Shown here: one piece after another, positions 1 through 6,961 of the stretch
Layout: every line of letters starts with the position of its first letter
How positions within the stretch are numbered: the first letter of the stretch is position 1
From: Acetobacteraceae bacterium
GTDB lineage: Bacteria; Pseudomonadota; Alphaproteobacteria; Acetobacterales; Acetobacteraceae
Length of the DNA: 11,589 nt
NCBI GenBank assembly: GCA_025356735.1
Contig: JANXRT010000326.1
Coordinates: 1-11,589, forward strand
Direction of reading: 5' to 3'
Translations under genes and position numbers: made by a program
The notes under the pieces: generated by a model
Told to the model about the DNA's origin: nothing
The model's database searches: none
What the model saw: only the letters and a program-made list of their open reading frames with translations

Positions 1-1364
1 ATCTTGGCAATTGTCGGGTTGACCGCAGACGGGTAGCCAACCGCGGTCAACGTATCCGACACGGTCTTCGAGAACACCGCCGACTGGCCTTTGAAATCGC
101 CTGACTTGGCGCCATCGAACGAAGGCACTGTCTTGTCGCCGATGCGGATCGACGCGACGGTTCCCGCCGGCGCCGATTGTGTCGTGTAAGCCACCGATGC
201 CCTTGCCAACGCCGCCTTGGCCAAATCGCAGCTGTTGGTCAAAGTGGCGATTTTGCCGGTCGGATTAAACTGGAACGAGCAATCCTCCGGGTCGGCGGTG
301 ATCACGACCGACACATTCTGCTGCGCCGCGTACAGGGCCGGATTGGCTTGGGCGGTGATCATCCGAAAGATCGGAAAATAGAGCAGCGCGGCGATCAGGC
401 AGCCGCCAAGGATGATCGGTTTGCGCCCAACCTTGTCCGACAACCAGCCGAACAACACGAAACCGCCGGCGCCGAGCGCCAGCGACCAGGCAATCAGCAA
501 ATTGGTGGTGTAGGGATCGACCTTGAGAATCGCGCCCAGGAAGAACAACGCGTAAAACTGCCCGGTGTACCAGACCACCGCCTGACCGGCGACCAGCCCG
601 AACAGCGCCAGGATGGCAATCTTGGCGTTCTTCCACTGGCCGAAGGCCTCGGTCAGCGGTGCCTTGGAGTCCGTTCCGTCTTCCTTCATGCGCAGGAAGG
701 CCGGGCTTTCATTCAGCTGAAGCCGGATCCATACGGATATGCCGAGCAGCAGAACCGACACTAGGAACGGCACGCGCCAGCCCCAAACCTCGAACTCGGC
801 GCCAAGCGCGGCGCGGGTAAAGACGATGACCAGCAGCGAGAGGAACAGGCCGGCCGTCGCCGTGACCTGGATCCAGCTGGTGTAGAAGCCACGCCTGCCC
901 TGCGGCGCATGCTCGGCGACGTAGGTCGCGGCCCCGCCGTATTCGCCGCCGATCGCCAGGCCTTGCAGCAGGCGCAGGATGATGAGGATGATCGGCGCCG
1001 CGATCCCGATCTGCTCGGAAGTCGGCATCAGCCCGACCACGAAGGTCGAGGCGCCCATGATCGCGATGGTCACCAGGAAGGTGTATTTGCGTCCGACCAG
1101 ATCGCCCAGCCGGCCGAACACCAGCGCGCCGAACGGGCGCACCAGGAACCCAGCGGCGAAAGCCAGCAGGGCGAAGATGTTGCGGGTGCCTTCGGGGAAC
1201 TGGGAGAAGAACTTGGCGCCGATGATGGTGGCGAGGGACCCGTACAGATAGAAGTCGTACCACTCGAACATGGTCCCGAGCGACGAGGCCAGGATGACCT
1301 TGCGCTCCTCCGCCGTCATCGACCTGTCGGCCGCGCCGGAGCGCAGCACTGTCGCAGAAGCCAT
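1..1364 (-). CDS. MFS transporter, MHS (metabolite:H+ symporter) type, 3' end outside window
   Basis: Inner-membrane secondary transporter, probably a proton symporter for an organic acid or osmolyte; the substrate cannot be read from sequence. The frame is open to the left edge, giving 454 residues without a stop. The ATG at 1364-1362 is preceded by an AGGGGGGG ribosome-binding site 7 nt upstream. Visible hallmarks are FEWYDFYLYG at residues 33-42 (TM1 signature of the ShiA/ProP/KgtP group), GRLGDLVGRK at 84-93 (MFS motif A), LQGLAIGGEYGGAATYVAEH at 133-152, and the second-half motif GWLSDKVGRK at 306-315. From about residue 336, after the predicted TM9, follows an approximately 100-residue polar segment with two cysteines and no hydrophobic stretch, so it is probably a periplasmic loop between TM9 and TM10. 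The remaining helices lie outside the window. The family is confident, the substrate unknown. Confidence 0.93.
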   Translation of the reverse strand, partial: MASATVLRSGAADRSMTAEERKVILASSLGTMFEWYDFYLYGSLATIIGAKFFSQFPEGTRNIFALLAFAAGFLVRPFGALVFGRLGDLVGRKYTFLVTIAIMGASTFVVGLMPTSEQIGIAAPIILIILRLLQGLAIGGEYGGAATYVAEHAPQGRRGFYTSWIQVTATAGLFLSLLVIVFTRAALGAEFEVWGWRVPFLVSVLLLGISVWIRLQLNESPAFLRMKEDGTDSKAPLTEAFGQWKNAKIAILALFGLVAGQAVVWYTGQFYALFFLGAILKVDPYTTNLLIAWSLALGAGGFVLFGWLSDKVGRKPIILGGCLIAALLYFPIFRMITAQANPALYAAQQNVSVVITADPEDCSFQFNPTGKIATLTNSCDLAKAALARASVAYTTQSAPAGTVASIRIGDKTVPSFDGAKSGDFKGQSAVFSKTVSDTLTAVGYPSAVNPTIAK

Positions 1365-1648
1365 TCGTTAACCCCCCCTGTCGAATCTCCGCCTGGCTGA
1401 CCAACCAGTGCGAGCTTCGGGATCATGCCATGCCACAACTTCCAGAAATGGACAAATAATTATCTTCTGCCGCAACAACGCCGCTTTTGCGCCCTGCCGA
1501 TGCCGCCGCATCCGAATGACATCCGTCCCTCCACGGGCATCCGCCAACCGTTGGATGAAATTGGCCGATCCGGGCGCGCTCTCTCCGGTTCGGTCATCAT
1601 TGCAACACTTTCCGATGCTCCACTGTGTTCTGGAGAGGAACCGAACCG
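1365..1648. other. Intergenic region upstream of the MFS gene
   Basis: This spacer lies between the MFS start and the candidate small gene at 1649. Frames here look unlike the neighbouring genes and I accept none as coding. A distinctly AT-rich patch at about 1447-1470 contains ATAATTAT and stands out in this GC-rich DNA. It is the most likely place for a promoter serving the minus-strand transporter, but I could not find a convincing -35/-10 pair at normal spacing. The right end carries the inverted repeat described separately. Confidence 0.5.
1586..1648 (+). promoter_or_regulatory. Inverted repeat enclosing the ribosome-binding site of the small gene
   Basis: CGGTTCGGT at 1586-1594 is the exact reverse complement of ACCGAACCG at 1640-1648, which directly abuts the ATG at 1649. 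Inside, CTCCA (1618-1622) can pair with TGGAG (1631-1635), covering the first part of the Shine-Dalgarno sequence GGAGAGGAA (1632-1640). As RNA this could form a 9-bp outer stem and a 5-bp anti-Shine-Dalgarno stem; as DNA the arms could be a spaced operator. The pairings are seen directly. Function is inference, and a 9-bp match separated by 45 nt could be chance. Confidence 0.35.
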
Positions 1649-1843
1649 ATGATCCCCAATGGTTTTCGCCGCATCGCCCTGGCCCACAGCCTGCTGCCGG
1701 ACCATACGCACCTTCGGATGCCGTCGGCCTCCCCGGCAAACGACAGCCGCGCAGACGAAGGCCATGCCGACGACCTGCCCGGACAAGTCGCCGCGCAAGC
1801 CGCCAACGAGGCAATTCTATTTTCGGATGACAGACCCGCTTGA
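1649..1843 (+). CDS. Candidate small protein, 64 aa, unknown function
   Basis: A short open frame from ATG 1649 to TGA 1841-1843. It is supported by a good Shine-Dalgarno sequence, GGAGAGGAA, 8 nt upstream, and by strong G/C bias at third codon positions along most of its length, as in the confident genes nearby. The product begins MIPNGFRRIALAHSLLPDHT and continues as a hydrophilic, Ala/Asp-rich chain with acidic stretches. There is no signal peptide, membrane segment, Cys pair or motif I recognise. It ends 88 nt before the large oxidoreductase gene on the same strand, so the two could be co-transcribed. In a GC-rich genome a 65-codon frame can occur by chance, so this stays a candidate. Confidence 0.42.
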   Translation: MIPNGFRRIALAHSLLPDHTHLRMPSASPANDSRADEGHADDLPGQVAAQAANEAILFSDDRPA

Positions 1844-1931
1844 TGTGCCGGCCTGCTTGACGTGCCGACCCCCTCGCCCGATCACTCCGCGTACCCATTT
1901 AAGGTTCTCCACGCGGAAGATGGTTTGATCG

Positions 1932-4900
1932 ATGCCGGATACTGCTACTAAAGATATCTCGTTTACCCAGGCGCCGCCGTTGGGGTTCGGCTTTCGCTTC
2001 GCCGATCTTTCCGCGCGCGAGGGGTTGACCCGGCTGGACCGATGCTTCCTCGACAACCTGGCTATTGAGGATCCTGCCCTGCACCTGCGCCTGCTCGCCG
2101 CCCGCGCCGCGCCGGAGGCGGTTGCGGTGAAGGACGAGAGCGCGTTGGTAATCGAGATCGGCCGCCGGCTGGATCCTTTCGTCGCCGACCTGTTCGACAT
2201 CCAGCCTGAAATCGAGGCGCTGGCCGGCCGGACAGCGGCGCTCAATGTCGTCCATGCCTGCAAGCGCCTTTTCGTGCAGCGCCAGGCGGTCCGCAAATAC
2301 GCCGATCCCTCCGGCTTCGATGGAGAGGCGCTCGGCGCCGCGCTCGCCGTCGCGATCGGTGACAGCCTGACGGAAATGAGTTTCGCCCAGGCGGTCGCCG
2401 CCTGGGAAAAGGCCGAGGACGCCAAAAATCTCGACTTCGCGCTGCGCTACGCCGCCTGGGCGACGCTGACCGCCGCCGGCCGCGAGAAGCATGGCGGCGG
2501 TACGCTGTTCCATGTGCCGCGCCGCCCCGATTCCGCCCGGCTGGTTCCGGTCGAGACCGTGATCCGCGATGGCGTCACCATGCTGCGCCTGCCCGAGCAC
2601 GACTGGCGCCCGCGCGAGGGATTTTCCCTGACCGATGACGGCATGGACGACCAGCACGCGCTGGACCAGGTCAATTACTGCATTCTCTGCCATGTCCAGG
2701 GCAAGGACAGCTGCTCGAAGGGTCTGAGGGACCGCAAGACCGGAGACTTCCAGAAATCCGCGTTTGGGGTGCCGCTCGCCGGCTGCCCGCTCGACGAGAA
2801 GATCAGCGAAATGCACACGCTGCGCGGCGAGGGCCTCGTGCTTGGCGCCTTCGCCACCATCGCCATCGACAACCCGATGATGGCCGCCACCGGCCACCGC
2901 ATCTGCAACGACTGCATGAAGGCCTGCATCTACCAGAAGCAGGAGCCGGTCGATATTCCGCAGACCGAGACCTCGGTGCTGAAGGATGTGCTGGCGTTGC
3001 CCTGGGGCGTCGAAATCTATTCCCTGCTCACTCGCTGGAATCCCGCCAACATCCATCGCCCGCTGCCGCGCCCCGATACCGGCCGCAAGGTGCTGATCGT
3101 CGGCCTGGGCCCGGCCGGCTTTACCCTGGCGCATCACCTGTTGAACGACGGCCACACCGTCGTCGCCGTCGACGGGCTGAAAATCGAGCCGATCGGCTTC
3201 GACCCGACCGCCCCGATCCGCGAAACATCGAAGTTGTACGAGAACCTGGACGATCGCGTGATGGCCGGCTTCGGCGGTGTCGCCGAGTACGGCATCACGG
3301 TGCGGTGGAACAAGAACTACCTGAAGATCATCCGGCTGCTGCTGGAACGCCGGCAGGAATTCGCCCATTTCGGCGGCGTGCGGTTTGGCGGTGGCGGCAC
3401 GATCTCGATCGACGACGCCTGGAGCATGGGCTTCGACCATGTTGCCCTGTGCATGGGCGCCGGACGGCCAACCGTGCTCGACATCCCGAACGGCCTGGCG
3501 CGGGGCGTGCGCCAGGCGTCGGACTTCCTGATGGCGCTGCAACTCTCCGGCGCGGCCAAGCGCTCCTCAATCGCCAACCTTCAGCTCCGGCTGCCGGTCA
3601 TCGTCATTGGCGGCGGCCTGACGGCGGTCGATACCGCGACCGAAAGCCTTGCCTACTACGTCCGCCAGGTCGAGAAGTTCGCCCACCGCTATTCGACGTT
3701 GGTCGCCGAGCGCGGCGCGGCGGCCGTGCGGGCGGCCTGGAACCCGGAAGAGGCCGAGATCGCCGACGAGTTCCTGGGCCATGCGCGCGCCATCGCCGCC
3801 GAGCGCGCCACCGCCGCGACCGAAAGCCGTCCCGCCCGCCTTACCCATCTGCTCGACCAATGGGGTGGCGCCACCGTCGCCTACCGCCGCCGGTTGATCG
3901 ACGCGCCGTCCTACACGCTAAACCACGAGGAGGTGGAGAAGGCGCTACAGGAGGGCGTGCGCTTCGCCGAGGGTCTGACCCCCAAGGCGGTCGAGATCGA
4001 CGGCTTCGGCCATGCAAGCGCCTTGCGCTTCAGCCACGCCGACGGCACCGAGATTGTCCTGCCAGCCCGCGCCATCGTGGTCGCCGCGGGCACCCAGCCG
4101 AACACCGTGCTGGCGCGCGAAGACCACCGCATTGAGCTCGACGGCAAGTATTTCCAGGCCATCGACGAGAACGGCCGCAAGGTCACGCCGGCCCGCGCGA
4201 CCTCGAAGCCGGACCTGGCCCAGGTGCTGATGCACCGTGATGCCGGCGGCCGGTTCATCAGCTTCTTCGGCGACCTGCATCCGAGCTTCTTCGGCAACGT
4301 GGTCAAGGCCATGGGCGGCGCCAAGCGCGGCTACCCGATCGTCAGCCGGGCGCTGGCCGCCATTTCCCCATCTTCAATCACTGGCGCCGAGCTGATCGCG
4401 CGTTGCCGCACCGACCTCGTGCCCATCGTGCATCAGGTCAACCGGCTGACGCCGACCATTCTCGAGGTCGTGCTGCACGCGCCGGCCGCCGCCCGCGCCT
4501 TCAGGCCCGGCCAGTTCTACCGGCTGCAGAACTTCGAGATGCTGGCGCCGCGAGTGTCCGACCCGGGCGGCGACACCCTGCTCGCCATGGAGGGCCTCGC
4601 CATGACCGGCGCCTGGACCGATCCGGAGCGTGGCCTGGTCGCGGTTATCGTGCTCGAGATGGGCGGCAGCTCGGACATCCCCGCCATCCTGCGTCCGGGT
4701 GAACCTGTCGTGCTGATGGGGCCGACAGGCACGGCGACGGAAATTCACCCGAACACCACCGTTGCCCTGGTCGGCGGCGGCCTCGGCAACGCGGTGCTGT
4801 TCAGCATCGGCGCCGCAACCCGCGCCGCCGGCTCCCGCGTGATCTACTTCGCCGGCTACAAGGCGTTGCGCGACCGCTACAACGTCGAGAAGATCGAGCA

Positions 4901-5417
4901 GGCCGCCGACACCATCGTCTGGTGCTGCGACGAGGCGCCCGGGTTTGCAGTCAACCCGAGCCGCCCGCAGGACCGCAGCTTCACGGGCAACATCGTGCAG
5001 GCGATGGCGGCCTACGGCTCCGGCGCGCTCGGTGTCCAGGGAACGCCGCTCGCCGACGCCGAGCACCTGATCGCGATTGGCTCGGACCGGATGATGGCGG
5101 CGGTGGGCGCGGCCCGCCACACGATCCTGGCGCCGTTTCTGAAGCCGGGCCACAGCGCCATCGGCTCGATCAACTCGCCGATGCAGTGCATGATCAAGGA
5201 GGTCTGCGCCCAGTGCCTGCAACCGCAGATCGACCCGGTCACCGGCGCGCGCAGCGTCGTCTTCAGCTGCTTCAACCAGGACCAGGCTCTGGACCGGGTG
5301 GATTTCACGGCGCTTAACGAGCGCCTGCGGCAGAATGGGGTGCAGGAGAAGCTGACCACGCAGTGGGTGGATCGCATGTTGCGGCGGCTGGACGCGCGGC
5401 CGATCGCCGCAGAATGA
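1932..5417 (+). CDS. Fused NfnB/GltD-like and NfnA/PyrK-like FAD, NAD(P) and Fe-S oxidoreductase (1161 aa)
   Basis: Large cytoplasmic redox enzyme with no signal peptide or membrane segment. Residues 1-245 are unrecognised. Cys 250, 253, 261, 285 (followed by PLDEKI) and Cys 325, 328, 332 resemble the GltD/NfnB [4Fe-4S] region. VGLGPAG (390-396) is the FAD Rossmann motif; GAGRPTVLDIP, GGGLTA (560-565), YRRR (651-654) and FFGD (778-781) follow GltD order, and YRR suggests NADP(H). A ~67-residue insertion sits at about 577-643. From about 826 the chain is NfnA/PyrK-like: FRPGQFYRLQ (857-866), LAMTGAW, a GPTGTATEI segment, VGGGLGN (947-953), LIAIGSDRMM, then Cys 1086, 1092, 1095, 1113 placed like the [2Fe-2S] ligands. 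NfnA and NfnB are separate subunits of the NADH-dependent ferredoxin:NADP oxidoreductase, so this is probably a one-chain relative. An in-frame TGA two codons upstream fixes the start; GGAAG lies 12 nt before it, a weak site. True bifurcation, and the electron acceptor, are unproven. Confidence 0.88.
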   Translation: MPDTATKDISFTQAPPLGFGFRFADLSAREGLTRLDRCFLDNLAIEDPALHLRLLAARAAPEAVAVKDESALVIEIGRRLDPFVADLFDIQPEIEALAGRTAALNVVHACKRLFVQRQAVRKYADPSGFDGEALGAALAVAIGDSLTEMSFAQAVAAWEKAEDAKNLDFALRYAAWATLTAAGREKHGGGTLFHVPRRPDSARLVPVETVIRDGVTMLRLPEHDWRPREGFSLTDDGMDDQHALDQVNYCILCHVQGKDSCSKGLRDRKTGDFQKSAFGVPLAGCPLDEKISEMHTLRGEGLVLGAFATIAIDNPMMAATGHRICNDCMKACIYQKQEPVDIPQTETSVLKDVLALPWGVEIYSLLTRWNPANIHRPLPRPDTGRKVLIVGLGPAGFTLAHHLLNDGHTVVAVDGLKIEPIGFDPTAPIRETSKLYENLDDRVMAGFGGVAEYGITVRWNKNYLKIIRLLLERRQEFAHFGGVRFGGGGTISIDDAWSMGFDHVALCMGAGRPTVLDIPNGLARGVRQASDFLMALQLSGAAKRSSIANLQLRLPVIVIGGGLTAVDTATESLAYYVRQVEKFAHRYSTLVAERGAAAVRAAWNPEEAEIADEFLGHARAIAAERATAATESRPARLTHLLDQWGGATVAYRRRLIDAPSYTLNHEEVEKALQEGVRFAEGLTPKAVEIDGFGHASALRFSHADGTEIVLPARAIVVAAGTQPNTVLAREDHRIELDGKYFQAIDENGRKVTPARATSKPDLAQVLMHRDAGGRFISFFGDLHPSFFGNVVKAMGGAKRGYPIVSRALAAISPSSITGAELIARCRTDLVPIVHQVNRLTPTILEVVLHAPAAARAFRPGQFYRLQNFEMLAPRVSDPGGDTLLAMEGLAMTGAWTDPERGLVAVIVLEMGGSSDIPAILRPGEPVVLMGPTGTATEIHPNTTVALVGGGLGNAVLFSIGAATRAAGSRVIYFAGYKALRDRYNVEKIEQAADTIVWCCDEAPGFAVNPSRPQDRSFTGNIVQAMAAYGSGALGVQGTPLADAEHLIAIGSDRMMAAVGAARHTILAPFLKPGHSAIGSINSPMQCMIKEVCAQCLQPQIDPVTGARSVVFSCFNQDQALDRVDFTALNERLRQNGVQEKLTTQWVDRMLRRLDARPIAAE

Positions 5418-5567
5418 AGGAAGCAGCATGGGGCTCTGCCCAAACCCCGCCGGGGTAGCGCCCCGGGGCGCGTCCGTTAAGTAGGGGGTTCGAAGGGGCG
5501 ACGGCCCTGTTGCTGCTATGGCTTTCTGCCTACGGCGTTGGGGGGCTGCGCGCAGCCCCCCTTCTTC
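5418..5567. repeat. Hairpin-rich convergent spacer with extragenic palindromic elements
   Basis: This 150-bp spacer between convergent genes is packed with GC-rich dyads. One is CCGGGG (5450-5455) pairing with CCCCGG (5461-5466) across TAGCG. It sits in a context starting GGGGCTCTGCCC (5430-5440) that I recall as common in intergenic repeats of Acetobacteraceae; that link is memory, not a search. The most striking element is the palindrome at 5540-5561, listed separately. I see no coding frame. Confidence 0.5.
5540..5561. terminator. Perfect 22-bp palindrome, probable bidirectional terminator
   Basis: The half-site GGGGGGCTGCG is followed immediately by its exact reverse complement, giving 11 paired bases per arm with no mismatch and no separate loop. 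It lies 6 nt past the stop of the minus-strand CHRD gene and 122 nt past the stop of the plus-strand oxidoreductase. On the plus strand it is followed by TTCTTCTC, a poor T-tract; on the minus strand no T-tract follows. A shared terminator or mRNA 3'-end stabiliser is the likely role. A palindromic repeat element is the alternative. Confidence 0.6.
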
Positions 5568-6113
5568 TCACTTCGCTTTTTCGGCCGGCATGTCATGGCC
5601 CATCGCCGGCTTCATCGCACCGGACTTCGTCGCACCATGCATCATCGGCTTGCCGTGCGTCATCATGTTGCCGCTCACCAGCTGGCCGCGAATTTCACCG
5701 CCTGGATTGGCCGCCGTATGGACGTTCGCGTAGAATTGGCCAGCCATCAGTTGCTTGATCTGCTCGTCGGTCAGCGTCGCCGTGCCGTGCATTGGGCTTG
5801 TGGTGGGGGACGCGAACGGCACCACGACCGCCGCGTTGGCGCCGGGCGCTGCCGGACCATGGAAATGCGCGGCCGTCGCCGGGCCGGAAAGCCCGTCGAA
5901 GGTCACGGTGTAGGTCAGCATCTTGGTCTTGGTGTCGAGTGTGGCCAGGACGTCGCCATTGCCCGAGCTCGTTTTCGGCGGCACCTCGGCAGCGCCGGAT
6001 AGCGTACCATGGAAGTTGACGTTAGTGGCCGAAGCGGGGGCGGCGAACGCGGGTGCCGCGAACAACGGCACCAGGGCAGCGGCGGCGAAAGCAAGCAGGG
6101 ATCTGCGGAACAT
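5568..6113 (-). CDS. Secreted CHRD-domain protein with Met/His-rich C-terminal tail (181 aa)
   Basis: The N-terminus MFRRSLLAFAAAALVPLFAA ends in AFA-A, a typical Sec signal peptide with cleavage near residue 24/25. Residues about 31-146 form a CHRD domain: FHGTLSGAAEVPP, LTYTVTFDGL, AAHFHGPA, QFYANVHTAANPGGEIRGQL. CHRD domains occur in secreted bacterial proteins and in animal chordin; their biochemical role in bacteria is not settled. The last ~35 residues contain seven Met and three His in patterns such as MMTHGKPMMHG, unusual for a plain CHRD protein and suggestive of copper or other soft-metal binding (inference). The start has GGAGGA 4 nt upstream. It follows the GST gene by 120 bp on the same strand, so it may have its own promoter. 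Confidence 0.9.
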   Translation of the reverse strand: MFRRSLLAFAAAALVPLFAAPAFAAPASATNVNFHGTLSGAAEVPPKTSSGNGDVLATLDTKTKMLTYTVTFDGLSGPATAAHFHGPAAPGANAAVVVPFASPTTSPMHGTATLTDEQIKQLMAGQFYANVHTAANPGGEIRGQLVSGNMMTHGKPMMHGATKSGAMKPAMGHDMPAEKAK

Positions 6114-6233
6114 CTAGTCCTCCATGAAGCGAAACCCCAACCTTTGCGTGGAGTTCTCGGTGATTGGCACATCAGCCTGGAGAATGGTGCACGTCTCGAA
6201 GGCGCAACGCCAGCCTCGACGTCAGCCGCCGGT

Positions 6234-6863
6234 TCACGTCAGCTTCACGGCGACATGGGCCCGGTAGGCCGATCGTTGGCACAGACGGTCATACCAGGAC
6301 CGAAGATGGGGCTGTTCCGGCAGGTCGGCGCGCTCGAACGGCAGGTTGAGCCAACGGTGGCACATCGCGCCGACCGGAATGTCGCCCATCGAGAATGCGG
6401 GGCCGAGGACATGCTCCCGCCCGGCGAGGTGATCGTTCAGTCGCTGCCAGAGGGGTGCCGTCGCCAGGCGCGCCGCCTCCAGCATCGACAGGTCGCGCTG
6501 TGCCGCCGGTGTGCGCACCCAGCCCCAGAACAGGGTGGTCATGCCCGTTTGCAGGGTGGTCTGCTGCCAGTCCATCCACCGGTCGGCCTCGCCGCGCTCA
6601 CTCGGATCGACTGGCCACAGCGAACCCGCGCCATGTTTCGCCGCGAGGTACCGCACCACGGCATGTGACTCCCACAGGACGTAGCCGTCATCGTCGATCG
6701 TCGGCACCAGCCCGTTCGGGTTCATCGCCTGGTACCACGGCTGGTCGTTGCCGCCGAACGCGCCGCCAACATCGACCTGTTCGAACCCCACTCCGCATTC
6801 GCTCGCCGCCCAAAGGACCTTCTGCACGTTGATCGAGTTGACGCGACCATAGATTTTCAGCAT
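6234..6863 (-). CDS. Glutathione S-transferase family protein (209 aa)
   Basis: Cytoplasmic GST-fold enzyme that would conjugate or reduce substrates with glutathione; substrate unknown. The N-terminal thioredoxin-like domain starts MLKIYGRVNSINVQKVLW, where Ser10/Asn12 sit at the usual catalytic position. The cis-Pro motif GLVPTI is at residues 51-56 and the gamma-glutamyl-binding ES pair at 65-66, followed by HAVVRYLAAKHG. The helical C-terminal domain has WMDWQQTTL and the N-capping motif FSMGDIPVGA. At 209 aa it is full length for the family. The ATG has GAGGAA 8 nt upstream. The CHRD gene lies downstream after 120 bp and a gene of opposite orientation begins 200 bp upstream. The class (theta/beta-like) is uncertain. 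Confidence 0.93.
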   Translation of the reverse strand: MLKIYGRVNSINVQKVLWAASECGVGFEQVDVGGAFGGNDQPWYQAMNPNGLVPTIDDDGYVLWESHAVVRYLAAKHGAGSLWPVDPSERGEADRWMDWQQTTLQTGMTTLFWGWVRTPAAQRDLSMLEAARLATAPLWQRLNDHLAGREHVLGPAFSMGDIPVGAMCHRWLNLPFERADLPEQPHLRSWYDRLCQRSAYRAHVAVKLT

Positions 6864-6961
6864 CCGGCAAATTCCTCGCGCGATGTCGCCGCCTAGCGGC
6901 GTGGGTGAGCGTTCCGCCCGCCAGAGAAGCGCCCCGAATGCCCATGATAGGACAAGGTTGC

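Noticed and set aside
709..1404. Alternative minus-strand frame of 231 codons within the transporter gene
   Set aside because: The product is Arg/His/Gly-rich and lacks membrane helices, while another frame over the same bases gives a textbook MFS protein.
1920..1928. Two-codon mini-frame ATG GTT TGA directly before the large gene, as a possible regulatory upstream frame
   Set aside because: The only Shine-Dalgarno-like sequence (GGAAG) touches this ATG with no spacing, so initiation there is unlikely; it only serves to show the in-frame stop.
1899..3542. Open frame of 547 codons on the minus strand inside the large oxidoreductase gene
   Set aside because: Its product is rich in Arg, Gln, Ala and His without recognisable domains, as expected for the antisense of a GC-rich gene; the plus-strand frame has clear cofactor motifs.
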